A DNA stretch of 64,000 bases from Setoptus koraiensis. Lineage: Eukaryota > Arthropoda. The notes under the pieces were generated by a model. That model saw only the letters and a program-made list of their open reading frames with translations. It did not search any database and was not told the DNA's origin. The stretch covers positions 1,674,001 to 1,738,000 of the forward strand of contig CM106585.1 of the NCBI GenBank assembly GCA_048013815.1. The letters are read 5' to 3'. Below, piece after piece: positions 1-12,254 of this stretch (position 1 is the first letter of the stretch; every line of letters starts with the position of its first letter). A program made the translations under genes and the position numbers.

Positions 1-381
1 AGGAGGTTTATTTCCTTTTATGTGGCAATATATCCAATAAAGATACGCCTTGTGCTTGCATGATGCTTTTCGTTCATTCACACTAATGCACACGAGCATC
101 ATGCTGCTCATGTTTGAACATATGACTTTTGTTGGGCAAAACAAATCAACATTGCAAACAACACATTAGAATTGTCCTCATTTCATCATGATAGCCCATA
201 TATCATCATCGGTATATCATTGGACTCAGATTATTATGATGATGACAGGAAATTTCAATCTTATTTAGAATGGCTGATGTCTCTTCAGAAAACCTCCAAA
301 ATCATAAACAGTATCGATAATTAGATTAATACGGATTGAATCAATTGGTCACTAAAAAATCATTAATACTATCAGTCAATC
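1..381. other. Upstream region of LSM8
   Basis: No gene is recognisable here. The segment is AT-rich with ATCAT-type simple stretches and serves as the upstream region of the LSM8 gene that starts at 382. The only named motif I see is a DRE-like octamer at 312-319, listed separately. Confidence 0.6.
312..319. promoter_or_regulatory. DRE-like octamer TATCGATA in the LSM8 promoter
   Basis: The palindrome TATCGATA lies about 63 bp before the LSM8 start codon. It is the consensus bound by DREF in Drosophila and is common in housekeeping promoters. The match is exact, but an octamer can occur by chance, so use here is an inference. Confidence 0.4.
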
Positions 382-699
382 ATGACCCAACCGAAGACTG
401 TGTCCCTAACTACTTCCGTCTTAGAAGCTTGTGCAGACCAGACAGTCTCCGTGATAACAGCCGACGGAAGAATACTAGTTGGATGCTTGAAAGGTTTTGA
501 CCATGCCACAAATGTCATATTAGATGATTGTCATGAGCGGGTCTACTCAATGGATCAGCCCGTGGAAAAACAGAGACTGGGTCTTTATATCATTCGAGGA
601 GAAAACATAGCTGTTATCAGTGAAATAGACACTAATATAGATAGAAACTTGGATCTAGAGAATTGTCGGGCGCCTCCTCTGAAACCCGTGAAGCATTGA
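382..699 (+). CDS. LSM8: U6 snRNA-associated Sm-like protein LSm8
   Basis: The 105-residue single-exon protein aligns over its whole length with LSm8, the subunit that defines the nuclear LSm2-8 ring. That ring binds the 3' oligo(U) end of U6 snRNA and supports U4/U6 assembly and splicing. The Sm1 motif is seen around residues 22-50 (VSVITADGRILVGCLKGFD followed by NVILDD). The Sm2 motif is near residues 70-80 (LGLYIIRGENIAVIS), where IRG is the Sm2 hallmark. The tail ending LKPVKH resembles the animal LSm8 C-terminus. Human LSm8 is 96 residues. The extra length is at the N-terminus, where the first Met was used, so a slightly later start cannot be excluded. A polyadenylation signal follows at 840-845. 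It converges with the reductase gene at 1020-2157. Confidence 0.93.
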   Translation: MTQPKTVSLTTSVLEACADQTVSVITADGRILVGCLKGFDHATNVILDDCHERVYSMDQPVEKQRLGLYIIRGENIAVISEIDTNIDRNLDLENCRAPPLKPVKH

Positions 700-1019
700 A
701 ATGTTCTATTGGTCATATCTACTAAAGCTGCGGCACCGACAAAACCTAGAGAATTCCAACAACCGACACACACTTAAACAACTGGCACTAAAAGAAGTTC
801 CAGAAATCAAAACATATATCACTTGTATATTATCAATCTAATAAAGTTTACATTAAAAACATCCTTGTATTATTAAGAAAATGTCACACCTATACAGATA
901 CAACATAGGTCCTTTAGAATCTACTCGATCTGTACTATTGTGCTCTAGTCAATCAGTGAAGTGTAAATGTTTGTTTTTTGGCCTTATGGTAAAATTGATT
1001 GTTGCATGGACGTTGATCT
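700..1019. other. Convergent 3' region of LSM8 and the reductase paralogue
   Basis: Only the LSM8 3' UTR and signal at 840-845 are recognised here. The reductase 3' UTR enters from the right, so the two transcripts may overlap. Confidence 0.5.
840..845 (+). terminator. Polyadenylation signal of LSM8
   Basis: AATAAA lies about 140 bp after the LSM8 stop codon. It is the first canonical signal downstream on this strand, and cleavage would fall shortly after it, before the oppositely oriented reductase gene. Confidence 0.55.
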
Positions 1020-2157
1020 TCAAAAATCTGCATCAAGAGTAAATTTCATATCATCCGATGTGTTGGTCATAACGGCATTACTATTCTGATATGAGACTTT
1101 GGCGTCGTGCATGATTTTATCCTTGCTCTCAGAGGCATCGTCCAAGAAATCGAATGGATTTTCTTTATTGTAAAACTGTGAAATTGAATATAAATAGAAA
1201 GGATATTAGTTGAGGACTGACACACATTGCATCAATTATTTGTTTGGAAGAAATCATTAAAAGTTTCATAGTCTATTAGCTTACCTTTGAGTAGCCGAGA
1301 TCAACGAGCAGACGATCGGCAGCAAATTCTATATATTGTCTCATGAGGACACAATTGATACCAATGATGCTTACTGGCAATGTTTTAGTCATGAACATAG
1401 AGGCCATACTGGTTATTTCTTGTACAATTTCATGTGCTCTATCCTCGCTAAGTTCGTCCTCCACATATTTATAGAGCAAACAAGAGAAACTACAATTCAA
1501 TTGCTCATCCCTACTAATGAGATCGTTGCTTGAGTATAGCCCTGGCATTAAGCCTTCACGCTTAACCTTGAGCCAACCAATAGTGGCAAATGGGCCAGCT
1601 AATAGAATCCCTTGGAGGCACGCGAAGGACAGCAGTCTTTCGGCAAATGTTTTGCTTTCCATAGTTGTAGATTTAATCGCCCATTTTAAGATATCCCTCA
1701 TGTTTGGCATGTTTAAAGTGTCAACAATAAGCTGATCCCTCTTTTGGACATTGTCCCCAAGTAGCTCGTCTATGACCATAGAGTACATCACTCTGTGTGT
1801 CTTTTTAACGTCTGCTTGCGATCCAAAGAAGTATGTGGCCTCTTTGATTTCAGTTTTGTTTATAAATTTCATAAATAATTCCTTGTTGATGACGGTCTGA
1901 TGATAAGTAAATAGAAAGCCCAGCAATTTCAATAGGAACTCTCTCTCATCTACAGTAAATTTACTTCCAAAATCCACGCTGTCCTTGGAAAGGTATACAT
2001 CATTAACTGTCCAAAATGAATCCAATGTTGCCTGATACATCAACCAAATATCCTCATATTCCACTGGCAATGTGACGTATTTTGAGGGGTCTGCAGACAG
2101 TAGCATGGATTCATCATTGACATGTGTCGGTTGTTCAGTCACTTTATCCGAAGCCAT
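1020..2157 (-). CDS. Class I ribonucleotide reductase small-subunit (R2) paralogue lacking most metal ligands
   Basis: Two exons, 2157-1285 and 1175-1020, are joined through a GTAAGC...CACAG intron of 109 bp and give 342 residues. The fold matches RNR small subunits (RRM2, p53R2): FPIEYHDIW-like (VEYEDIWLM), SFWT, LISRDE, and NCVLMRQYIEF. Exon 2 supplies ENPFDF, a conserved Tyr in SYQN, and the last seven residues FTLDADF, the tail that binds the large subunit. Numbering by human RRM2, ligand D138 is Tyr55, E169 is Lys118, E232 is Gln182 and H269 is Asn221. H172 (His121) and E266 (Glu218) remain, and so does the radical Tyr (Tyr125). A di-iron centre therefore looks unlikely. By analogy with yeast Rnr4 it may be a structural partner of a true R2, but that role is inferred. 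An ordinary R2 gene is not in this window. Confidence 0.9.
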
Positions 2158-3155
2158 TGAAGTGATTTAGTAATTTTTTTGAACAAGAGTAGCAATATTG
2201 ATATTATCAAAAACAGTATTTGTCTGTAGCCAACTAATGGTCAGGAAGGGTGAAACGATGTCTCAAATACGAATGTTGGCTTCGTGTTACATGAGACAGG
2301 CCCACGAGTTTGTCATGCACAAACAAACAAAAGGACAAATGCGCGCCTTTTTCTAACGCCATCTCGGAGTGCAAACTTTTACTATCGATTGGTTGGTTTC
2401 ATGCATCATGCTCAATAGATGGCTCTATATTTCGACTGTAGATTCAATGGATGTGCTATGCATTATGCCTGATAATTGATTATGTAATTATCTCGAAAGC
2501 TTATACACGATGTTGTGAGCGGGTCCTATCGTTTGTTCAATCAGAACGTCAAAAGCAAGAGCTCTGTGGATACTCTGAAATGCATCAAGATTTGAACTCA
2601 CCAAAAGTTCACAACAGCAACAAATTCAACCAAATTACAAACTCGAAAAGATATTTCTGGCGCTTACACTGCTGGAGTCAACCGGCGACACGGTCTCGGT
2701 AGAGAGTGGACAAAGGAATGACTGGGCAACATCTTTGATTGCAGGACTTGAATTTCAAACATTGATTGGTTGTTGGATCGTATCAGTCAGATAGTAAGAT
2801 ATCATTTTAATAATAATAATAATTATAATTTTGATAAAATTTTTTCAATCCTTGTGTGCATATCGTGCTACCTATAGCACGTAGCAACTCACAATTGAGG
2901 CTTGATTGTTTTCACAAACCCATAACATATATAACATACATATCTATATATATATATATATATATATATATCTATTTATATATATATATATATAAAATGC
3001 TTACCGCTCATTTCTTGTTCTCTTTCTACTTCTTTCTGTCTGTCCGTCCCTTAATATCTATCTATGGATCTATTTATGTTTACACAGGTATTTTCACCTA
3101 AATTTAATTTTAATAGTTTTAAAATAACGATAAGCAACAGTATTGATTCTATTTA
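2158..3155. other. Intergenic region between the reductase paralogue and the SoxF 3' end
   Basis: No coding sequence is supported here. It should hold the 5' flank of the reductase gene (towards 2158) and the SoxF 3' UTR (towards 3155). The middle is AT-rich with a TA microsatellite. I could not identify a convincing SoxF polyadenylation signal. Confidence 0.5.
2944..2995. repeat. (TA)n microsatellite, interrupted
   Basis: Two runs of alternating T and A, broken by short ATCTAT-type interruptions, lie in the presumed 3' flank of the SoxF gene. Confidence 0.85.
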
Positions 3156-5308
3156 TCAAACATGCCAAAGAGACTGTCCAACCGACAACGAAGCGCTACT
3201 AGTTGAAGTTGTGACAAAATTTTGTAATCCTGACAGTGCCGATTGATGTATCACTGATTGCCCAGTTGTTGTTGTATTGCCCGTATTCGACATAGTTAGA
3301 GCTGAAGAAGGAGTGGAAGAAGATGAGGATGACGACGCGGATGAAGAAGATGACAAAGGATGGTGATCACTGGGAAATATTATCGAAGAATTAGAGTACG
3401 ACGCATGTCCGCTGTGATGCGTTTGTTGCGCCTGGTGCTGGTGAGACAGCTGCTGAAGATGTTGTTGTTGCATATGAGCATGTAGATCATGACCATGTTG
3501 TTGCTGTTGTTGTTGCATGTGCAATCTTGACGGATCAGAATGATGGGCCAAATGTTGCGCTTGCTGCATATAATCGTGCCTAGATGCTTGTTGGTGTTGG
3601 TGATGGATATTAGGCTGTTGCATAACTTCGTTGCCTTCCTGTCCCCTGCTTGCAGCTCTGTCATGATGCATCGCACCATTGCCACTATTGCCACCGCTGC
3701 TGCCACTACCACCAGCACCGCTGTATTGATTTGATGTTAGTGGAGAGGGCTGGTACTGATTATGATGGTGGCCTTCTGCATTGATAGCCACATGAGCATT
3801 ATTGATGAGTGTAGCCGGATTTCGATCGTGATCCGCTGTTTGTTGTATGGCCACATAGCTACCAGTGCTTGTATTACTATTAGTATTATTATTACTACTA
3901 CTAGTTGTATCAGATGTTGCTGTCATATTAGAGGACAATGGTTGTGGTGCCGCAACTGTGGCAACTGTTGATCCGGATGATGATGCCGATGATGAAGAAG
4001 CCTGGTGGTTGGTTCGATTTTGCATATGAATTGAATCTTGGTGTAAATCTAATGCCTCTATAGGTGGCTGAAGTTGGTGCAAATTGGTGGTCGTGTGACC
4101 TGCAACTCCTTGATTTTGTTGCTGTTGTTGCTGCTGTTGGTTTGTTACATCAAGTTGATGCTGGTGGTAGTTGTGGTGATGTTGTTGCTGGTGATGGTTA
4201 TGCTGGTGAAGCTGTTGATGCTGTTGCTGTTGGACATAGGATGCAGGAGACGATGCCGAATATGATATCTCTAAATGATGCGGCTTCGATTGCATTTGAT
4301 AGGGATGATGTTGCCGCATGTGGTAATCATTGAAACCACCACTTGTTGTGTGATAGTGGTCATGAGTCATGTGCGCCTGCTGATATGTAACTAAATTTTG
4401 TTGGCAATACTGTTGCTGCTGATGATGCTGCTGCTGTTGCTGATGGTGTTGCATCTCCTGACTTATCGAAGTTGAATGGTCATGTTGGTTACTTAGGTGG
4501 TGTATGGTGTCAGTAGATATTGACGGCTGTTGCTGCAGCGACTTTAGACTATTTGTGGTTTGAATAACATTGTTCGAGAATTGATGATGTTGCGGATGAT
4601 GTGCGTGTGCCTGATGTTGATGCTGGTAGCGATCGTCGCTAATAGGTAAAGGTAGATGATGATGGTTATGATGGTGTTGCTGATGATTTAAATAGGGGAC
4701 CTCTTGATTATGATTGTTTCCACCTATTAATGTTGTTGTTGTTGGTCCAGGTGCTGGGGCTATAATATTATTTTCAGTATTATTAGCAGTGGCTGCGGTA
4801 TTTCCAGTATGTTGCTTATTGCTATTGTTTCCACCATATGGACTATTGTTTGGTGTAAGTTCTGGCGTTTGTATTCCACTTGAGGACATGATTAAATGAT
4901 TATTATAATTTGTAGATTGATTGATTTGTTTGTTACCATTACTTTGTTCCATAATTTGTTGTGCTTGGTGCTGTTCATCACAGTATTGGCTATTAGTTTC
5001 GCTATCACGACCATCACCATCGAGAAAGCCATCTTGGTTGTCTTGATCGTCGATCAGTTCTTCGTCATCCTCTTGATCCAAGGCCAACTGTTGATTGTTG
5101 TTCCCTTGATTTACCATAGGTATCTCTGTGATTCCAGACGTAGTTCGATCTACTCCGCTGGCCCCTTCACCCGTTATTGCACCCGGCCACACACTGGGAC
5201 TTTTGTTTCCTGAAACTCTGGTTCCGCCGATCGGTGGACGAGCACCCGGTGGTCCTGTAGTTCGTTTTCCATGCTTTCGCCTTCTGGGTCTGTACTTATA
5301 ATTAGGAT
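3156..5308 (-). CDS. SoxF exon 3: end of the HMG box and Gln/His-rich C-terminus
   Basis: The exon starts two bases before [15 protein letters not shown], the basic end of the HMG box and likely nuclear localisation signal, then runs 716 residues to a stop. Features in order: a Gly/Pro/Arg linker, an acidic segment, Asn/Thr-rich sequence, and long mixed Gln/His tracts ([14 protein letters not shown] and similar). It ends in Ser/Thr-rich sequence and QSLWHV. Such tracts are typical of transactivation regions in arthropod developmental regulators, but no discrete domain is visible. The acceptor is AATTAG at 5314-5309. Confidence 0.92.
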
Positions 5309-8300
5309 CTAATTATTCATTGAACGTGATTTTTGGAATTATTTGGAAGTATTTAGATTATAATTAGAACTTTTTCAAACACGTGAGATATGACTAGAAC
5401 ATGAATGGCACAGTGAGATCTTTCTTTGGTTCGAATCATCGAGGTATTTTCTGTGATTCTCAAGCGAATTTATACCCTAAATATATTTTTGGTAGCTGAA
5501 ATCTGGTTATGGTTGCAGCCACATTTAGTTGTTAATTCCTTGATTGATAGCTAGTTCAGATTATAATATCCTCAACTTAAAAACCATCTTCTCCAAATCA
5601 AATTAGAAGAAGAAGAAGACTAGAACTTTTCTAGACGGTAGTTACTTTGATAATGGCACTAACACATTTGCAATCAAGTGGCAAATACCGAACAGTCTAG
5701 CTAAGTCACCAATGTGGCTCAGCTTTAGATAATTCTAGCGACCACCACGGGGAGTAGTAAACGTCGAGAGAAGTAATAATCGCATAATACAATCCAAACA
5801 CAACTACAAATAGTAGTTTACAATAATGATTATCATCTTCAGACTGCGTTAGCGGCTATAGTTAACGCGATAGCAAATGTTCAACTTCGAACTCATATAT
5901 TGATAACTTATTTTTGGTGGCTGCAAATATCATCGGTGGTCGCGGTTGACGATGGTGGTGATGACTGGTTCCTGGTGAAGCAAGCATGATGGGCTTTAAG
6001 CCAACATCAAAACCATAAAGTCGGTCCCAGTTCTGCAAACCTTAAATATCTTTCTTCTCTCTTTTTCTCTATTCCATCTAGATAAGGCGATTTTAAAGAT
6101 GGTTGAATCACTTCAATACAGAAGCTACTAGTTTTAGCTGGATGTAACGAAACAAATGCCATCATCTTGTTAGTGTATGCTGTGTATTTTGACTTCTACT
6201 AACCGAACCATAATCTCCTTTTGCAGCTATCAAATGTTTGTTTTACTACCTGCTGATAAATCTTCGAGTTTCGCCGATCGTTCTCTCCTTATTTCACTCT
6301 ATCCCTCTCAGTCTCAAATATATACAGCAATCAACAATGATGATGAAAATTCACACTGTATAGTTAACTTTCAATTGATTACAACTGAACTACGTTCAAG
6401 TAGCTAGAGTGGTGTTGTGCGTGTATTGATTAGTTGGCCACAAGACTGTGGCTTCAGTGCATCTAAAAAGTAGCTCTGTCCTCCTGTCCCAGTGGTTCTT
6501 TTTGGTTGTTGTTTTTGGCAAAAACCATACAACATGGACCGACTGTGATAAATCACAAGCTACACACTCATGTGATTCTGACATGAGTGTGCTATGCAAA
6601 TATTTGTGCTACACACAAAGAACCCTTCCTATTATTTACTATTATTCAATCAATATAGAGGCTCGTATCAAGTTAGATACAATCATTCGGTTTCGATAAT
6701 TAAAGTCACACTATGAAACATGGAAGATACGTTGGATATCCGAAAGTGAGCTCTATCGAAGTGCTGACAGGTTTTGCCGCCACCATGTAATCAATCAGCT
6801 CATACTAGAGAGTAAAGCTTAATAATTTGTTGAGGCGCATTGGCTGAAGACACTCGCTATCATCATCAATTAGTAACGAAGAATAGCCCAAGAGGTTGTA
6901 TCAAATTTACTTTTGCTCTCTTTTTCATCCACCCAATGAACATATACGCATACAGACACACAGGTATATATACGTATCCTATGGTAGAGCAATAGCAAAT
7001 TGTTGCCACGGTCATTTTGGTTTGTTTCTCTCTGAAGAATTGAGAAGGTCTCACCTGTGGCAACTAGGTGGTGACCGGGCACCATGTAGGTTTTTTCTGC
7101 TTCTTCGTTACACACAAACAAAAACACACAGGTATATACTAGCTTCAACGTACAAACACTAAACCATGTGTGTATATAATAGGCGGTTTGATTTCTAGAT
7201 AAGTTACTTTGCATTCTGTGTTGTTTTACTCGATAGATCAGTAGGTTACGGTTCCTTACGTTCTTCACCTTCTACTTCGAGTCATTGTTCTTCTTCATCT
7301 CTCGAGATTAAATTCATTCTGCCACCTCACCGTCTGGCTCGCCTCCAAACCTACATGCCTCTCTTTCTCTCAGTCTATCGCGATATCGAAATGTGTGTTT
7401 CTCTGAGTGTGTGTGTGTGGCTGCCAGTGATTATTTATATTAGCGCTGTTGTGCCGACTAAACTAAATTTAAAAAGCAGTTGAAGTGTAAGCTCTTCTGT
7501 GGACCAACATAACCGAAACAGATATATACAAAAGAGTATGATGCTGGTTAGTGAGATAACTAGAGGAACTTACAATCTTGCATATGTTGAACTCGTAGGC
7601 GTTCAGCTTCCTCGACGAATGGCCTACGCTCCTGAAGTGTTAATCCTCGCCATCTTTTACCTGTTGTTTGTAGAATCCATACATTGCCATCCAATGATGA
7701 GCGAGCGAGCGAGAGAGAATACGATTAATTACGATTGATTTTTGTTTACATTTGGTTGTTACGCCAGTTTGTATATATTTGCGCAATCGGTTATTGGAAA
7801 TTGCGGCAGTTGCAGTGAGTTTGGATTTGTTGCAGTGATGAATGGTGAAAAAACGTAGCGTTGCAGCAACGGTCATCATAATAAAAAAATCATCATTATT
7901 TGTTTTGCATCATTAGGCATGTATGGATACGTATAAGTCCATATTGATGATGGTTGGAAAACGATTGATACGGTCCGCCGATTTGGTTGAGTGGCGATAT
8001 TATTTGTGGCATTTTTTTTTTGTATTTTGTTTGTTTGAATGTTTGTGCTCAATTCAATTATTGCCAGCCAGCCGATCGGTGTGTCATGACAATAGATGAA
8101 GTCAATTGATAAGCATGAAGTGGCGTGTCGTCAATTTGATTAATCATAGTGTAAGCCATTTTGTTTATTTTGTATCATCGTTATTGATTCAATTGAAGCC
8201 ATTGATTTGGATCCGTGCATTCGTAGTGGAAATAGTTTCGTCCAGTGATTTTTTTGGGATTGTTAATTTTTTAATATATTGATAGGATGATAAATAGGAG

Positions 8301-10334
8301 AGAGCGGTGAGTGATTGTATCAACGTAATAATGAAAACTACACATATCATGCAATATCGTGTGTGGTCTTGATAAAAAGTCCAAATAAATCGTTGATAAA
8401 TATTGATAAACAATGATAAATAATGATAAATAATATTTCTCTGATATAAGAAGAATCCTTCTCCTTATTATCATTAGAGCATTATTTTCGATACATGTAG
8501 CACGCCAGACATTCGATTATAGGATTACGCAGCTAGCGCAACTCATTATGCCCTGTGCGAGCATATAGAGTTATGTGATGCGCAATTGACATCGACGCAC
8601 AGTGAGTCGCGTGGCAGAGGCCAATCGAATTATTGATGGTGCCTCACATTCACAGTGAGACGGTTTTCCATCGGAGGCGCCAATTTTGAAACAAAAAAAA
8701 AATGTCGAAATTGTCGTTCATCATGCAATTTCTCAGGTGGAAGCTGGCTTGCCATGAGTGTGGCTCTGGCATTTCAGCATTAGATCTCTCGTTATTCCAG
8801 TCTGATCCACAACAGTTGCGTCTGCAAGAAGAGAGCTTGCTCATCGCAATTATATAGATTTACTTTTAGATCTACATCAGAGAGATTGTGAGGCAAGCAA
8901 TTGTGGAGATATCAAATAATTGATCATATAGAGTAAGAATAGGGTCAGCATGATGATAATGGCGAGATAAATATGACGATCGCGCGCCGGCCAAAGGTTG
9001 CAACTACTTGAGAGATGACTATAATTGGTGCACGCACGCTCTTTCTGTGCGAGTTGCCAGAGTGATCTCATGTGTTTCGTTCGTAGCTATGTATTTTCGA
9101 CTACACCACTTTTCTACTACCACTGTAACAGGTTGACTCGAACGATACATGGGCACACAGCAATGTAATCATATGAGATGATTGTGGATTTGCCCGATTA
9201 TCTGATGATAATTATCAAGTGTGTCTAGTGATAGACACACAACTCAATCTGTCGCATGCCACTAACCGCTTCTTGTGCTGCCTTTGCTGCCGCTGCTGCC
9301 GGTGATGATCTGGTGGACCGTGATTCCGGTGGTCCTAGCAGCAAGCCCAAGTGGCGGAGATAGAAACACGGTGAATGGGCACTGGCGATCGTGCACCTTA
9401 TCGTTTGATTAAGACTGTTGTTGCACTGTTTTACGCCGAGTTGCAGCTTGCAAGGCCGCCACAGGTGGACGATGCCACAGGACGGTGCCACAGGACGATG
9501 CCTCAGGATGATGCCACAGGATGATGCAAGCGTGTAAGAGGCTGTTGTGTCGGCCAGCAGAAACGCAACACAAGGTAACAATCGAAGATGAAGAAATAAC
9601 TCTATCTATCGGCAACTTGTTTATTGTTGAGCAACTAGAGTATTTGACCATTGCAACACTGGGCCGACTTTTCTATAAATAGTGCAACGGTAGCGAGTGC
9701 GTCCCTTATAGTTGATAAGTCAGAATGGCCAGAATTACGCAATTTGTTCATTTGTTGTTATCTGTTAGCCGGGTTTGTGTTGTGAGGCGAGCAACGAAGT
9801 AGCAGCAGCAGCAGCAGCGCCAGCACAAGAAGAAGATGATGATGATGAAGATGATGAAAAAGTGGCCCAACGTTACATACCAACCGTGTTGAGCTGACAA
9901 GTTTGGGCAACGACGAATTTTCAAGTTCAATTTATACAGCCGGCCAGCCAGTTGTGGTGTTGTGTGTAGCAACACTTTGTAGAGTGTTGCCACAGTGGGC
10001 TTACATTATCAGCTCGATGGCATCAGACATTATCAGAGGCTATCAGACACCATCTGACTATCTATCAGACACTATCTATCGGCAAATATACATTGTAGAG
10101 ACAAGCAATTCGTGATGATAAGCTTGAAATACTACAAATGTTGTGCAACAGTGTTCTCGGTTAGCTACTGACGAGACATAGAGACGGACGGACGGACGCT
10201 TTTGGGTCGCTGTTGGACGGTCCATCAAGAACAACAACAGCAACATGATTGTAGTAGCTCGGACTTTCTAATATATACACACACATGATTGATGGTAGAC
10301 TGTGACCAGCAGGTAAGACCAGGTAGCCACACAT

Positions 10335-10375
<41 letters not shown>

Positions 10376-12178
10376 GGCACAACGGACGCACACATAGACA
10401 CACGTTGACTGGCTGGGCTCTGGTGAGCTGGTGAATCTAGTATCACTTATAATTACATAATAATAGCAGCTGACGAGTTGCATATTTTCAGCGACTGTCT
10501 CTAGTGAAAGATTACTGCAAGTGGGCATAGTTTTACGTATATCGGTCGACCAATGCGCTTGCCATGATGACAATCATCTTTCAGTCTGTTGTAATCTTTG
10601 GTCGTCGCGTTGCAGATTTGTGCTCTCAGATGTGAGCTGTGTCTCAGGCCGTGTCAGCTACAGCTACAAAAGTGCCTCTAAACTCTATACTACACAGTCT
10701 GTAGCTATAGCTACGTATAGTATGGAGAGAGGCTTTCGCGAAAGCTTCGCAAAGCCGACAACAGTGACTCTTAGTGGCGATGTAATAGTCACGATTGTGC
10801 GGTTATAAACACACACACACACACAAAGTTATGTAAGATGATTCAATGGCACAGCCACCACACACCGACAGCAAACATGCGGCAGCAAGCGTAAGAGTTG
10901 CATAAGAGTTTTGACATTGCTGACGCTGATACTGCAATCAAATCGAACACGACGACAACGACCAACCGTATACCGACTGTACACCGACTGAAGTGTGGGC
11001 CACCGCCGACGAAGACACCGTCGCAACGCCACCATCGCCGGTCACCAGGTTGGTCGCAAGCGACTCGCAACTGCAATATCGGCAACTTATGCAACATAAA
11101 TTGCTAATACAACTTGGTGTGCATGTTGTATCATGCCAGGCGATGCTAGGTGGTCGGTGATGCAACGCAACGCATTGTGTAACGAGTCACTGGCCAGTTG
11201 ATAATGCTGTTGATAATGTTGCCGAGGAATGGCACAAAGAACAATGTGCTTGCCTCGAATGGCACACACAAACATTCCAGTAAACGAGATGAAAATTCCA
11301 ACCGCTACCGGACACAGACAGCGACAGCACAGACTCTATCAACCGGCCACTGGCTACGCAACAACATGGCATGGCGACATAATGAGTCGACTCACATGCC
11401 CGATGAGGATTAGCGGCGATTTTTCGCTGCGATTGGCATGCAAATACTCCTTGTATCATCATTTGGCCGCTCGCAAGCGATACGCTGCCGCCGCTGCTGC
11501 CGCCGTTGTTGCCGCTGTTGTTGCCGTTGCGCAATGTTGTTGTTGCTGTTGTTGTTGCTGTTATTGTTGCTGCAGTCGCAATTGCATCTGCCCGTAATCG
11601 TCGCTGGCCGATCAGCCGGCACTTGTTGTTGTTGCTGTTGTATCATTGGCAGTGGCGTTTGTTGTCTTGTGTGACCATATAACAACTAACAGATTTGTTA
11701 TAGCCGGTGCAATTGAGTTTGAGTGAATTAAGAAGCTGCTCGCTGGCTGGCTGGCTGGCAGTGCGAGCGGCCGAGAACAGATTAGTTTGGGTGCTACTGT
11801 GTTGCTGTTGCTTGGTCACACACAATCAATTACATATGATGATCAATTTGAATTTGCGTGTCTCTCCCTCGGAGTTTCTGGTTGCTGAGACTTGCGCAAA
11901 GTTCGAAAAGTTTGCACAAATTGAGAGTCCCAACTTCGAATTCCAACACACACACACACACACAACAGGGCTTAAAACAGAGACATGCCAATTCGAGACA
12001 CCGATAATATACACACACTCGCAAACACTCGTGGGTATATTTATATCCAGCAAACACACGCATCGTACGCACACCGGCCAAGCTGGCATGCAATGTTAAT
12101 GACCTTGATCACAATTTAATAGAGACACGATATTTTACAGTAGTTCGCACAGGTGATTTTTGTTTGCCTTCCGTTACA

Positions 12179-12254
<76 letters not shown>

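Noticed and set aside
4064-5213. Several Val/Leu-rich plus-strand frames opposite SoxF exon 3
   Set aside because: They are shadows of CAA/CAG/CAT codons in the minus-strand coding exon.
11187-11685. Cys- or Gln/Asn-rich frames on both strands
   Set aside because: They are the translations of a (TTG/CTG)n tract and its complement in different frames.
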